Notes: a model not told the origin generated them from the sequence alone. Counted from the stretch's first letter, positions 1 to 10,460 are shown. The stretch: DNA of 64,000 bases from Diphasiastrum complanatum (GCA_029204225.1 CM055101.1:40565961-40629960); one strand, 5' to 3'. Program-made: numbers and translations.

Positions 1-212
1 TGATAATACAGTCACTCTATTTTCGTACATCTCGTCTTGTGCTGTGTATCATGATTGCTAGAATAAAATATGCTATGTGATGCGTGGTCGAGTGTCTGGG
101 ATCCTGTAAGGGCTTCCGCACGAAAAGATAATTTAAAGACAGAAAATTGTTCGCGATAAAGAAGACGAAGAGGACGAATACAAATCAGTCCCACACACGC
201 GCTTCCGCGACA
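1..212 (+). repeat. 5' LTR of Copia-1 (3' end only)
   Basis: Near-identical to 3209-3420. It ends in CGCGACA immediately before the primer-binding site at 213, as LTRs do (TG...CA ends). The rest of the LTR, about 590 bases, lies outside the window. Confidence 0.9.
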
Positions 213-224
213 TGGTATCAGAGC
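213..224 (+). other. Primer-binding site of Copia-1
   Basis: TGGTATCAGAGC, complementary to the 3' end of initiator methionine tRNA, the usual primer of plant Copia elements. It abuts the LTR end and so fixes the LTR boundary at 212. Confidence 0.9.
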
Positions 225-297
225 GAACAGGTTGTCACTACTGATATCCCAACAGTGATTCTTCTTGACAACATAATATGGCTACCCCAGAGTAGCA

Positions 298-1502
298 ATC
301 AGTCTCGATGGCGCAAATTACAGAATCTGGAAATTCAAAATCAAAACACTCCTGAAGGGAAAAGCACCTGGTCGGTGACCGAGCTCTCAGAGGTGCAGCC
401 TCCAGAGGGAGACCCGAGGAGAGCTGAATGGATCAGAAAGGATGAGCGCACAATGGAGATCATCGTTTCGTCCATAAATGAAGATCTACTCATGCAAATT
501 GAAGACTGCGAAAGCAGCCATGCAGCATGGGAAAGATTAAAGCAAAAGTATGAAGTGAGGACTGCAGCTTCAGTCATGCACCTTCACAATCAGCTGCAAT
601 CAATACGGTGGGATGGCAACCAGTTGGATCAGCACGTTGAGAAGATCAAAACGATCTTCGCTCAACTCGTTGCATCAGGACAGGAGCACCAGGTCCTAGC
701 ACCACAGCAGCTGATGTACTTCATGAAATCTCTACCGACATCCTATCAGCCGCTGAGAATGCTCATACTGAGTCTACCAGATATGACATTCGACAAAGCA
801 GTCAGTCTTGTCGCTGATGAGAGACTGATGAGAGACGAAGGAGCGGGAAGCAGTGATCAAGAGAAGGCTCTCTTCACAAAAGGAAAGAAGAAGAACAAAA
901 ACAAGCCAAGAGATCACTGCCACAAACCAGGCCATACGGCCAACAAATGCTGGTTCAATCCAATAATACCTTGCATGCACTGCAAGAAGAAAGGGCATTC
1001 TACATACGACTGCAGATTCAACCCAAAAAGAAAAAACAAAGCTGAAAAGGCAAACGTTGTAGAATCATCTAAAGATGCAAAAAGAGGTGACGAAGCTTTC
1101 ACGATACTCGACGAAGCTTCGACAAGCTACTCCGAACATGACTACGGTGTTGTCATCGATTCAGGAGCAACATCTCACATAACCTGCAACAAGAAGATCT
1201 TGATCAACTTTCGCGAACTCGAAAACGACAGAGCGGTGATTCTAGGCGATGGAAGCAGACACGATGTCAAGGGCACCGGCTCTCTACAGCTACGAACACT
1301 GTCAGGCCAAGCAGAGCTGCCAAGAGCACTCTATGTGCCCTCACTCACAAAAGATCTGCTATCTGTCTCCAAGATGGCAGATCTAGGCATGCGAGTTTTG
1401 TTCGACGGCAACACTTGCCGTATGATCGAGAAGACGACAAACAAGTTGCTGACAAGCGGATGCAGAAAACCTCTACCAGGCCAAAATAATCAGCGACTCT
1501 GA
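298..1502 (+). pseudogene. Copia-1 gag-protease remnant
   Basis: Gag begins in one frame (ISLDGANYRIWK-like, from 298) and shifts to another near 340-390, after which the frame is open to a stop at 1502. It carries the UBN2-type gag core, then two zinc knuckles. The first has lost its leading cysteine (HCHKPGHTANKC); the second is intact (CMHCKKKGHSTYDC). A Copia protease follows, with catalytic DSGATSH at about 1157. An ATG at 278 reads only five codons before a stop. The frameshift and lost cysteine mark it as inactive, although the protease motif itself is intact. Confidence 0.85.
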
Positions 1503-1529
1503 TAGCATATTAAATGCTTCAAAAAACGA

Positions 1530-2622
1530 AGATCAGCTCTGGCATAGGAGAATGTATCATCTAAACATGCAGAGCTTGTACGACATGAGCACAAAGGACA
1601 TTGTCACAGGTCTCAAAATATCAAGGCCCGAGGCTGAGTTCTGCGAAGCTTGTCAGAAAGGCAAGCAACATCGGAATCCATTCACTGACCATTTCGTGGA
1701 TGATTCGTTGATGATAGGAAATTCCTTAATGATGATCAAAGACACGAAGAGTCAGATTTCTGAAAACTACGAAATCACAGATCTCGGAGAAGCAACAAAA
1801 TGCCTAGGGCTGGAGATCAGAAGAGATTGAATAAATGGCGAAATGCACTTGAGTCAGTCAGAATCTGCCAGAAAAGTGTTTAAGCAGTACCACATGATGG
1901 ACCGTGAAGAGAAAGCCACACCAATGATAGCTGGAGCCAAGCTCACGAAACAGGATTCCCCAAAAACAGAAGAGGAAGAACAGAAGATGGCAGGTATACC
2001 CTACCAGAACTTAATCGGTAGTCTGATGTACTTGTACCAGACCCGATCTGGCCTTCTCTGTCTATGCATTGAGCCAATTCTGCTCCAATCCTAGTCTAGC
2101 ACATTGGAAAATGGCCAAACGAATCCTACAGTATCTGAAGGGTACCCAGAATGTTGGATTAACCTACAAAGCTAGAAACGAAGAGAAAGGATTCGAGCTG
2201 CATCAGTACAGTGATGCGAGCTGGGCAAGCTGCAAAGATGACAGCAAGTCCATTACTGGAGGATGTACGATAGCGTGCAGAGCTGCAATCAGTTGGATAT
2301 GCAAGAAGCAAACCTTGGTAGCTTAATCCTCTTGCGAAGCTGAGTATGTCGCAGCCTCGAAAGTGGCAAATGAGGTAGTGTGGTTGCAAATGATGTTGGA
2401 GGCAATCAGGATACCACAAGAGGGGCCAAGCACGATGATGATGGACTCTCAGACTGCCATCTATCTGTCCCAGGATCCTGTCTTCCATTCAAAGACAAAG
2501 CACATTCCTCTGAAGTACCATCATATTCGAGATTTGATCTCGAACGCTCGACAAGCCACTCTTTACCAAGCAAAGAGAGGCAATTGGATTAAACGAACAA
2601 AGCTTCAAGGTTCAAGAGGGAG
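1530..2622 (+). pseudogene. Copia-1 pol remnant with in-frame internal deletion
   Basis: The GAG-pre-integrase zinc segment (His...CEACQKGKQH, about 1545-1680) runs directly, in one open frame, into the catalytic VDD of reverse transcriptase at about 1694. Compared with the Copia element at 12.1-17.8 kb, roughly 1.6 kb is missing, covering the integrase DDE core and the first half of reverse transcriptase. After a stop at 1828 the reverse transcriptase continues through several frames into RNase H (DASWASCKDDSKS about 2212, SCEAEYVAA about 2330, KTKHIPLKYHHIRDL about 2497). Several stops and frameshifts make it dead. The polypurine tract lies at 2611-2622. Confidence 0.85.
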
Positions 2623-3420
2623 TGTCAGAAATGGTGAACTCCTGCAACTTTGTCGCAGCACGAACAAGACACGAAGGTCGAACGAGAACAATTCGTGACA
2701 GTCAACGTGTCTTTGACTCGAAGCACGAACGATTCGCGAATCAATCGCGAATCGCAAACACACCTCCAGGACCGCAAACCGCAAAAGGGATGCGAAACGA
2801 AAACTACGAAAAGAAACGAAAAGAACGAAAGCAAACGGGAGATAACGAATCAGACAAAGAAAAATCTTTCGCGCTGGCAGCTCAACGGGCTTCACGCCGA
2901 GCTGAAACGAGTAGCAACGACGGAGACTAACTAACTAGTTGATTAGCATTAACTAGTCATGTGATTCGACGTTTAGCTATCTTGTAAACTCCACATAGTG
3001 GAGGTATAAACGATCCTCTCTGGATCATAACAAGATGAGGTGAATACAGAGATCTGTAAGAGACAAAGAGAGACGTAGCGAATAGAGTAAGAAAGTAAAG
3101 ACACCATAATTGTGCATGAAAGTCTGCCAACGAGCAGAACACAGCAAAAGAGTAGAATGTCATTCCGCCAACGAGCGAGACACTGACGAATTCACTCTGA
3201 ATTAAAACTGATAATACAGTCACTCTATTTTCGTACATCTCGTCTTATACTATGTATCATGATTGCTAGAATAAAATATGTTCTGTGATGCGTGGTCGAG
3301 TGTTTGGGATCCTGTAAGGGCTTCCGCACGAAAAGATAATTTAAAGACAGAAAATTGTTCGCGATAAAGAAGACGAAGAGGACGAATACGAATCAGTCCC
3401 ACACACGCGCTTCCGCGACA
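2623..3420 (+). repeat. 3' LTR of Copia-1 (complete, 798 bp)
   Basis: It starts TGTCAG just after the purine tract AAGAGGGAG and ends CGCGACA, giving 4-bp inverted ends (TGTC/GACA). Its last 212 bases match 1-212. Gypsy coding sequence follows from 3421, so the first bases after 3420 (AACCA) should be the target duplication; the left copy is outside the window. Confidence 0.88.
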
Positions 3421-4950
3421 AACCAGTGGCTTTCGAAAGCAAGAAGTTGGACCCAGCTCAAAGTAGGTATTCTACTTATGAGAAGGAACTTTTTGCAAAC
3501 ATCCACACATTAAAGATCTGGAGACATTATTGTACAGATCTAAATTCGTGGTTATGACGGATCACGAATCTCTTAAGCTTATCTGTGTTGCCTCGGACCT
3601 GAGGGGTCGTAAGGCCCGTTGGTCAGATCTCATTCAGGAGTTCGAATTTGACATTAAGTATCGTCGAGGTGCGTCGAATTGTATCGCTGATGCCCGGATT
3701 GGAGAGGTTAATGAGTTATGCTTTGCTGAGTTCCAAGCTGAGTTGTATCTTTCTCTACGAGACCTTTGTCGAACCGATGAGTTTTTCGATCGTATTTGGC
3801 AAGAAGTCCTAGCTGGAAGCTCTACTTTGAGACATAATCTTGGAAAGCAGGATTCCAAGAAGTCTCGCAAAGAAAAGATACTTGATGAATATTCCATTAG
3901 GAATGGCTTACTTTTCTATAGAGGAAAAGTGTGTGTGCCAGTTATCGTGAACATTAGGGCCCAAATCCTGCACGAGTGTCACGATAGTCCCAGTGCGGGA
4001 CATCCTGGTATACAGAGAACGCTTGACCTTGTTAAGAGAGAATTTTATTGGCCAAGAATGAAGGGTCATGTGAAGGCATATGTTCAAAAGTGTGAACAAT
4101 GCCAAGTTAATAAAGCGGAAAGACTCAAAGCAGCTGGTCTGTTACATCCATTGGAAATTCCCAGTAAGAAATGGGAAAGTATTTCTATGGATTTTGTGAT
4201 TGGACTTCCCGAGTCCGAGAAGGGTCATGATGCCATTTGGGTAGTAGTTGACAGGCTTACCAAAATGGCACAGTTTATTCCAACAAAAACTACTGTCAAA
4301 GATTCCGAACTTGCACAACTCTTCGTTGGAAAGTTGTTCAGGATGTATGGTTTGTCGAACGATATTGTTAGTGATCGTGATTCTAAGTTCACAGGCAAGT
4401 TCTGGCAGGCAATCTTTGAAAGACTGGAAACCACCTTAAGTCTTTCGTCCCAAAAACCGTTGGACAAATAGAACTTGTCAACCAGATAGTATGAAGCATT
4501 CTGCCACCGGATTTAGTCCTTTTATGCTCTTGTACGGCTTTCAGCCTCGTTCCCCTATCTCCATTGGACTCAATGGTCTCAAGGTACAAGCTGTAGCTGA
4601 TGTCTTGCATGATATGTAGGAAACGCTGCAGGTGGCTAAGGATATCAGATTGGCTCAAGATCGAGGCCAATTCTATGCTAACCGAAGCCGCTCTCCTCGA
4701 GAATTTGAGATCAGTGATTGGGTGTATCTTAGAATCCCAAAAGATTCTAAGGTCCTTCAAACAAGGAAGTGCCCCAAGTTGTTTCCACGATATAGCGGCC
4801 CTTTCAAAATTGTTAAAAAGATTAGTAGGACCGCATATCGACTAGAACTTCATGCTGGAACTAAGGTTCATCTTGTATTTCACGTTAGTCGTTTGAAGGA
4901 ACGACTTGGTGGAAAGGACAACCTTATCCCAGCTGATGATCTAGTGTTGA
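3421..4950 (+). pseudogene. Gypsy-1 pol fragment: RNase H, integrase, C-terminus
   Basis: Ty3/gypsy polyprotein entered in the middle of RNase H because Copia-1 inserted there. RNase H (AFESKKLDPAQ at about 3430; a small deletion near 3533 shifts the frame; MTDHESLK at 3554) leads to the integrase zinc finger (H..H..CEQCQ, about 3972-4105). The first two catalytic aspartates are present (SMDFVIGLP about 4186; SDRDSKF about 4371). A frameshift removes the frame around the third acidic residue near 4440-4480. The end includes LLYGFQPRSP (about 4530), an in-frame stop at 4617 and the FHVSRLKERLG end of the family (about 4880). No chromodomain or LTR follows, so the 3' end is truncated. It is close to the Gypsy element at 23-27 kb. 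Confidence 0.88.
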
Positions 4951-5317
4951 TAATAACATTCATGATTCTAAACTTAAGAGCATGTTCAGTAAAACAGAAA
5001 AGTAAAACAGAAATTATGCAGTATGAACCCTTCACAGAAGCATTACGAATATTTCTGCTTAAAAAAAGAAAAAGCAAATACATTCTTGATCCTGCACTTC
5101 TAAAGATATTAAGTCAAATAGAACATTCCCTTATGAACCTTTTACAGAAGCATTGTGGACATGTTACCTGGAAAAAACAGAAAAAAAAAAAAAACATATG
5201 TATATTTAAGATTTTCCTTTGTTCCACACTTCCGAGAATATTAAGTGATCACGCCTGTGAGAAAAGTAGGTTGAATGTTTTACATGAAAAGTAGCAAAAT
5301 AATGGAATTTACGTTAC
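4951..5317 (-). other. Start of FIS1 intron 1 (minus strand)
   Basis: AT-rich, non-coding DNA between the Gypsy-1 fragment and the FIS1 splice donor. It includes a 14-base A run near 5177-5190. No gene or clear transposon end is seen. If the exon call is right, the intron continues left through Gypsy-1 and Copia-1 and out of the window. Confidence 0.45.
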
Positions 5318-5398
5318 CTGAATAACGTCTGTGTCAGTCCATGGAAGCGTGTCACCATTCCCAAAAATCGACGATAATTTATCAAAAAAGCTACTCAT
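5318..5398 (-). CDS. FIS1: FIS1-type mitochondrial/peroxisomal fission protein, first exon
   Basis: On the minus strand an ATG at 5398-5396 opens 27 codons (MSSFFDKLSSIFGNG...LPW...DVIQ) ending exactly at a splice donor (CAG|GTAACG, intron starting at 5317). This matches the N-terminal segment of plant FIS1 (BIGYIN) proteins: an amphipathic FF..L...F start, then the LPWxDxDVI motif, after which the family has a cysteine-glutamate-rich TPR helix encoded by the next exon. FIS1 is a tail-anchored outer-membrane protein that helps recruit dynamin-related proteins to mitochondria and peroxisomes. The remaining exons are not found between 1 and 5317, which is filled by Gypsy-1 and Copia-1, so they should lie left of the window. 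It could instead be an isolated gene fragment. The exon is shorter than most ORF thresholds. Confidence 0.65.
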
Positions 5399-6475
5399 CT
5401 TGAACACACGCTTTTAAACACCAATCTGTAGATCCAAACCACTTGCCTTAAGCTAAAACGAGACCAAACCAAAGCCCTCTAAAATCCACCACTGCTTTTG
5501 ACGGATCCTTGCAGAGCAGAGCAGGCACTTAATCTGCCAACATCTTAAACAACACTCAGCCTTAATCCACCAAAACGCGCTTCAATTTGTGGGAACTTGC
5601 TTACAAATCTCAAATCTGACCCTTCGTACAGCATCTAATGACTGATATCTGTGATATAACGAAATCTGAGGCCTCGTATGGCATCCAATGATATCGATAT
5701 TCTAAAGAAATGTATAAAAAACAAGATAATGAATGCCACATAGAGCACTTGATGGGCCTATCTAACAAAGCTTTGACACGTTTTTTCACCAAAACGCGTC
5801 TACGAAATGGACCGAGACGGATCGATGAATGAATCTCTCGCTCCTCTCGTGGCCGAAGAAACGCGAAGGAAGGCCATCCATCCCCTCTCCAAGGATGCCG
5901 ACACCGTATAGCCACTGTATACGCTTTGCATACGTCGAACTTTTTCTAAGAAAGGACTAAATTAGCTGCTGTATTGCTTTTATTGCCACCGTATACGAAC
6001 CTTATACGACAGACTCTATCCAAGAGAACATTGAGTCGGCTGCTGTTGTATTCTTTGGTATTTTACCTATATGAAAAACAATACGAGAAAGAAGTGGACA
6101 GATATTCAAACGAATACCAGTTAAGCATACCGTTACGTGGTTACAAGAGGGAGTACAGTGTAGCTCCCACGACATGTGTGGGGACCGTGGTGTCCCCTCG
6201 TGACAATCTGTGTGGGGACCGTGGTGTCCCCTCGTGACAACTAGTTCATGAAAGGTATGTGGGCAATAATAGACTCAACATGTTTTAAGCATATTGATTT
6301 GGTCACATTACCATTAAACCTTAAGGTCTGGTGACAACCAAGCGTCGGTTGGGCGAGTCAACGTCAACTAAACATGTGGGCTTTGCAATTGTGCCATAAG
6401 TAAATTTTGAAAACATAATTGTGAACATACGTGATAAGAAACCCTAATTTCAATGTAGAGTTTGGGAGCCTTAGA
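5399..6475 (-). promoter_or_regulatory. Upstream region of the FIS1 exon (5' UTR and promoter not resolved)
   Basis: This lies upstream of the FIS1 start codon on the minus strand. It contains an imperfect direct duplication (about 5620-5655 and 5668-5702, sharing TCGTAYRGCATCYAATGA), several copies of a GTATACG-like motif (5905-6010) and the hairpin repeat at 6175-6240. There is no convincing TATA box in the right orientation and no reading frame of interest. Assignment as promoter rests only on position. Confidence 0.3.
6175..6240. repeat. Two 34-bp tandem units, each with a hairpin
   Basis: Units start at 6175 and 6209. Each contains GGGGACCGTGGTGTCCCC, a 6-bp inverted repeat around a 6-base loop. 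A similar palindrome (GGGAG...CTCCC) lies just before, at 6150-6169. Confidence 0.8.
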
Positions 6476-7000
6476 TGTTAGGAATCAATGATAAATTTCA
6501 TTGTTACTGTTTACGATGCACTTTATTATTGACAGTTGTTACCAGTTGTAATTAGTCGTAGGCTAGTCTATTAGTCTACTCCTAGGTTTTTCTCTCTCTA
6601 TCAGGGTTCAGGGTTTATTTGTACATTTTACACTCAGTATGAGCATAGTGTGATAGTGTGTTCAGTGAGAGTGTGTGTTCTTCTTCCGCCTTCTTTGGTG
6701 ATTGCTTAAGGTGAATGCTTTATATTGCTTATCTGATTATTGACATGGTATCAGAGCTACAATAGTCTTGCGTGCCTGATCAATGGATACAGCTTGTCAC
6801 GGGTTCCGCAATGAAGTGAGAAAGTCCTTCACAGGAGGTGAAAGCTTGGAGAGACAAAAACGGCTGGAAGGAATCCTTCCTTGGTGTATTTTGCAAGTTT
6901 TGGAGCTCATAATCATCATGGGGAACGAAGACACAGTCCCGGAGGCATCGGAAAGGCTGGGGTAGCATCAGATAGATTGAAAATTTGTTGAGTGGGAAGA
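6476..7000 (+). mobile_element. LTR plus primer site of an otherwise lost retrotransposon
   Basis: TGTTAGGAATC at 6476 through TTGACA at 6745 is followed at once by TGGTATCAGAGC (6746-6757), an iMet primer site. This gives a 270-bp 5' LTR with correct TG/CA ends. What follows (to about 7000) contains only a short frame (6783-6965) with no recognisable gag motif. No second LTR was found in the window. The 3' limit is arbitrary. Confidence 0.65.
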
Positions 7001-7304
7001 TTTTCTTTTAATATACTTCCTAGTTTTATGTCAAGCCTTTGGATCGAATCTGAGACTTCATACTTTTCACATTACTGATCTTTGCCTTTTGAACGATCAC
7101 ACACTTCGAAAATTCTTATATTCCCTCTACTTCTCATCTTGATATGTACTAGTACAGGTTCAACGCGCAAGAGCCCAAGAAGATCCCGAGCGGTTGTACA
7201 TCTACGCGCTAAATCGATATTGCATGTGTCCATGTATATCGAATCAACGCGCGAACAACCAAGTCAAGGACTAGGAGTTGTGCTTGTGTGCGCTGAATCG
7301 ATAT
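7001..7304. other. No gene seen
   Basis: AT-rich DNA with a weak open frame (7082-7483) that has no recognisable motif and runs into the tandem duplication at 7305; I regard it as chance. Confidence 0.4.
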
Positions 7305-7620
7305 CAGGTGTACAACAAGGTTGTACGATTTTGTGGTCTAGTAAATTTGGAGACAAGTTAGTTAAAATTCCGATAGAATCTAGTGCAATATGCAGATCAC
7401 ATCAATCAATCACCATAGCCACTCCTCACAAGCTCTCAAAGATATACAGGTGTACAACAAGGTTGTACGGTTCTGTGGTGTAGTAAATTTGGAGACAAGT
7501 TAGTTAAAATTCCGATAGAATCTAGTGCAGTATGTAGATCACATCAATCAATCACCATAGCCACTCCTCACAAGCTCTCAGAGATGGCACAACAAAATTT
7601 TATAGATTATCAGTTTTCAG
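7305..7620 (-). repeat. Family-B LTR end, tandemly duplicated (period 142 bp)
   Basis: 7305-7446 and 7447-7585 are almost identical. The minus strand of each unit contains the last part of the family-B LTR (compare 32960-33064: the TTTGTTGTGCCATCTTTGAG region through GGAATTTTAAC) followed by about 55 bp of non-LTR sequence. In the right-hand unit LTR similarity continues to about 7620. The duplication therefore straddles an LTR/flank junction and happened after insertion. Confidence 0.75.
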
Positions 7621-8915
7621 AAAATCTAATTCAACTAAGGTACTAGGAAGACGTTATGACATTAGTAAATGTTTGAAATTAAATACTGTAGGAAAAAATA
7701 TGAAACAATTTCATTTCTATCCTATACATGGGTTGAATAACTGATATACCAAAAATCATCTACTAGTATGAAAAACACTACTACTCTGATTTTTTGAATA
7801 TAATTCACCATAGGATTTAACTGAAAATGAAATCAGTGTTTTAATTCCTACAATTTTTTCATTACAATTGGACTGTTTTCTTTTTTTTTATTGACTGGTC
7901 TGACATTACTCCATCAATATTGACAAAAACTAACCAAACTCAGAATATGAAATTTCATGAATGGAAATCCTACCAATAGGATTTTAGAACTCTTAAACTG
8001 TATCCAAACAAGATTCCATTGATCGGATAAAGAATTCTGTCATCATTCATTTTATCTAGCCATTTCATATTGTTTGATGATTTTAAATTCAATTTTGACG
8101 AGTATCTTGCACAAACGTTAACTTTATCCATTTCCAACGATCAATATCGATTAGAAATATTCCAAACAAGTAACAGATTTCAAACGTTAACCCAAGTTTG
8201 GAATACAATCAAAAAAGGAAAAATTCAATTTAACTTTCAATCTGGGAAGAACTTCGCTTCCAAAGATTCACACGTGCAAGTTCATAACAGCCAATTAACC
8301 CCTAGGAGGGCGAACTTTTTCTAGGCCAATGTGACTAAAAACTTGCAAACACTCAACCAAGCCTAAAAGTGATGATCCAAACAGCCTTAAATGGTCTCAA
8401 AGAGTTCCATGAAGCCTTCATTCAGATCCTATGAAGCAGTTGGGCTGAGAACCATGAATTCTTGATTTCTAGAAGTCAAAATTTATAAACTTGATGGAAT
8501 TGAAACATAAGCCTCTACCCATCAATTTATAGGTCTGATAGCTTGCTGGGAAGGTAAAAAGAAATACAAATCATGCTAGAAAAAATCCAAAATGATCCCC
8601 TTATGGATTTAGAGAAATTCATCCCCCAAAATTCACCAAAATTGGTCAATTTTTTACTTCCTACAAACCCAATTCCTAGAATTCTCAAGCTAGTTTTGAG
8701 CTACACATGCTAAAACTCCAAAAAAGACACCAAAATTGATTTCCTAGCACAATATTCCATAAACCATAATGAATTTTAGAGAGATATGGAAAATGCAAAT
8801 TGAATTTGGGAAAATCCGCCAACATGCAACCTTGCTCCTCTCCTTGGATGAGAATACTAGTTGAATATCACCAAGCTCCAATGAAAAACACCACCTCTCC
8901 AAACTTGTAAGCCTT
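7621..8915. other. Non-coding, probable retrotransposon leader
   Basis: No gene or credible reading frame. The right edge abuts a minus-strand primer-binding site (8916-8927), so the sequence leftwards (minus strand) would be the untranslated leader or decayed gag region of a retrotransposon. I see no gag motif in it. Confidence 0.4.
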
Positions 8916-8928
8916 GCTCTGATACCAC

Positions 8929-9512
8929 TATAAGGGAAGCTCCTTAGATCCTGCTTACAAATCCTAAACACAAAGGATAACACACAATGGAGAAACCACC
9001 CAACCAAGTAGAAGCATCCAATCAATCTCTAGAAGCCTCACCCCCGAGCCAAGGAACAAGAAGCATGAATGTAGAGTGAGAGCCTGGCAATGAATCAAGA
9101 ACCATGAGGAGGAGTAGGGCGAGTTTGGACCCATTATATAGAGCCAAAAGCATCCTGGGCACTTAGTCATGCATAGCCCTAAGTTCCCTATACATAGATT
9201 CACTTAGAATAGAGTCCTATGCATGGACCAACTATTCATAGAATTGCTATTGATAACTCTACACATGCATACACTGTCTCATACCTTGTCTAAACTCCAT
9301 TTAGTGTGTTATGGGCCTCACAAGGATATTAGTTACTTTCGGCTCACGTCCATTATGACGTGGCATAACTAATAGCTTGTTTCACTGGAGTACCGTGTAT
9401 CCAGGACTAGGAGTATATTGTATCAATTGGGAGGCTCAAAATCATTCGTCTCATGGATGGAGCATCAAGTAATTTGTGCTGGGATGATCTATTTATAGAT
9501 TGTTTTCCAACA
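8929..9512 (-). repeat. LTR of Copia-4, flanked by both PPT and PBS
   Basis: The minus strand starts TGTTGGAAAACAATC at 9512, after the purine run complementary to GTCCCCCTTAAG. It ends near 8929 next to the complement of GCTCTGATACCA. The exact end is uncertain because the expected terminal CA is not intact. Confidence 0.65.
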
Positions 9513-9525
9513 GTCCCCCTTAAGG

Positions 9526-9700
9526 TCACGGTTGGTGCCTTGGTATCTTCGTCAGGTTCAACATGCTGAAGAACTTTTGATGCTTGATCTTGGGAAGCGC
9601 TTTGGTGAAGATGTCTACGGCCATTTCTGTTGTGAAACAGTATTGAAGGATCACTTGCCCAAAGAAGACTTTCTCCCGAATGAAATGATACTGAATTTCT
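9526..9700 (-). pseudogene. Copia RNase H C-terminal remnant
   Basis: The minus strand encodes the tail of Copia RNase H, with the diagnostic DIFTKALPKIKHQKFFSMLNL-like motif and a stop at 9528-9526, just before the purine tract. Upstream reverse transcriptase and integrase are absent. Deletion has joined this tail to the protease region at about 9700-9830. Confidence 0.8.
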
Positions 9701-9829
9701 ATGTGTTTGGATTTTATCGTTTACATTTTCATTAGAGATACTAGCTAATGCAACTAAATTAGAGAGTACATACAGATTTCTGACTCTAGTGCATGTAGTC
9801 AGAATAGTATCTTCCTCAAATATTGTACA

Positions 9830-10395
9830 CTACTCAGATGAGAAAGTAACAGTGTAGCCCTCATCAATTATCTTAGAGACTGATAACAAGTTCTTTGATA
9901 GCTGAGGAACGTGAAGGACATTGGGAACACAAAGAGAAAGATCTTTTTTGAAAGTGATCTTCACTGTTCTTTTGCCTTCCACGTGTATGGTGCTTGAATC
10001 TCCGAGGTAGATGAATTGATCAATGTTGTAAGTTGCATACTCGGTAAAGCATTCCTTGCAAGAGGTCATGTGTTAGGTAGCACCGCTGTCCAGGTACCAG
10101 CTATCACAATCTTCGTTGCTGTTGTTGTAAGCCATTAACAAATGTGTATCTTGCTCCTTGAATTCTGCCGTGTGTGTGATGCATGCTAAGGCCTTTTGAT
10201 CTTGATCTTCCATGTCTTTGCTTGATCACCATCTTCTGGTTTCAAGTCAGCACCTTCTACTACATCCCAAAGATCTCTATCTATCAACATCATCCAGAGT
10301 TTTAACTCCCAGATTTAGAAGTTAGAACCATTGAACTTGTCAATGATTCTAGCTTCGTTGAATGATGAAGACGAAGAGCTACCTATATGAGACAT
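9830..10395 (-). pseudogene. Copia-4 gag start fused to protease
   Basis: On the minus strand the gag N-terminus starts at 10395 (MSHIGSSSSSSFNEARII, then KFNGSNF, a stop, and LIDRDLWDVVEG), typical of the gag opening of plant Copia elements. Most of gag and the zinc knuckle are deleted. The protease follows with its catalytic motif as LDSGAT then a stop codon then HMTSC (about 10070-10095), and continues to IDEGYTVTFSSE near 9830. The stop beside the active site and the deletions make it non-functional. Confidence 0.8.
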
Positions 10396-10460
10396 ACTAA
10401 CAATAATACAAATAGAACACACTTAATCTCTCGGTTTATATGAGCTATGCTATGATACCA

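Larger units (their letters stand above)
1..3420 (+). mobile_element. Copia-1: LTR retrotransposon, internally deleted
   Basis: A Ty1/copia-type element whose 5' LTR begins left of the window. The last 212 bases of the left LTR are repeated at 3209-3420 as the end of the complete right LTR, and the left copy is followed directly by a tRNA-iMet primer site. Between the LTRs are only about 2.4 kb: gag, protease, the start of integrase, the second half of reverse transcriptase and RNase H. The integrase core and the first half of reverse transcriptase are missing. The right LTR stops at 3420 and Gypsy RNase H coding sequence starts at once, so this element inserted into a Gypsy element. I count about 7 mismatches over the 212 shared LTR bases, so insertion is younger than most elements here. 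It could only move with enzymes supplied by another element. Confidence 0.9.
8916..10460 (-). mobile_element. Copia-4: broken minus-strand Copia element(s)
   Basis: Reading the minus strand from right to left: a primer-like site (TGGTATCATAGC, about 10449-10460), gag start and protease (10395-9830), a large deletion, the last part of RNase H (about 9700-9526), a purine tract (9524-9513), an LTR starting TGTTGGAAAA (9512 to 8929), and then another primer site TGGTATCAGAGC (8927-8916). An LTR with a purine tract on one side and a primer site on the other is the arrangement of two head-to-tail elements sharing one LTR, not of a single element. Confidence 0.75.
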
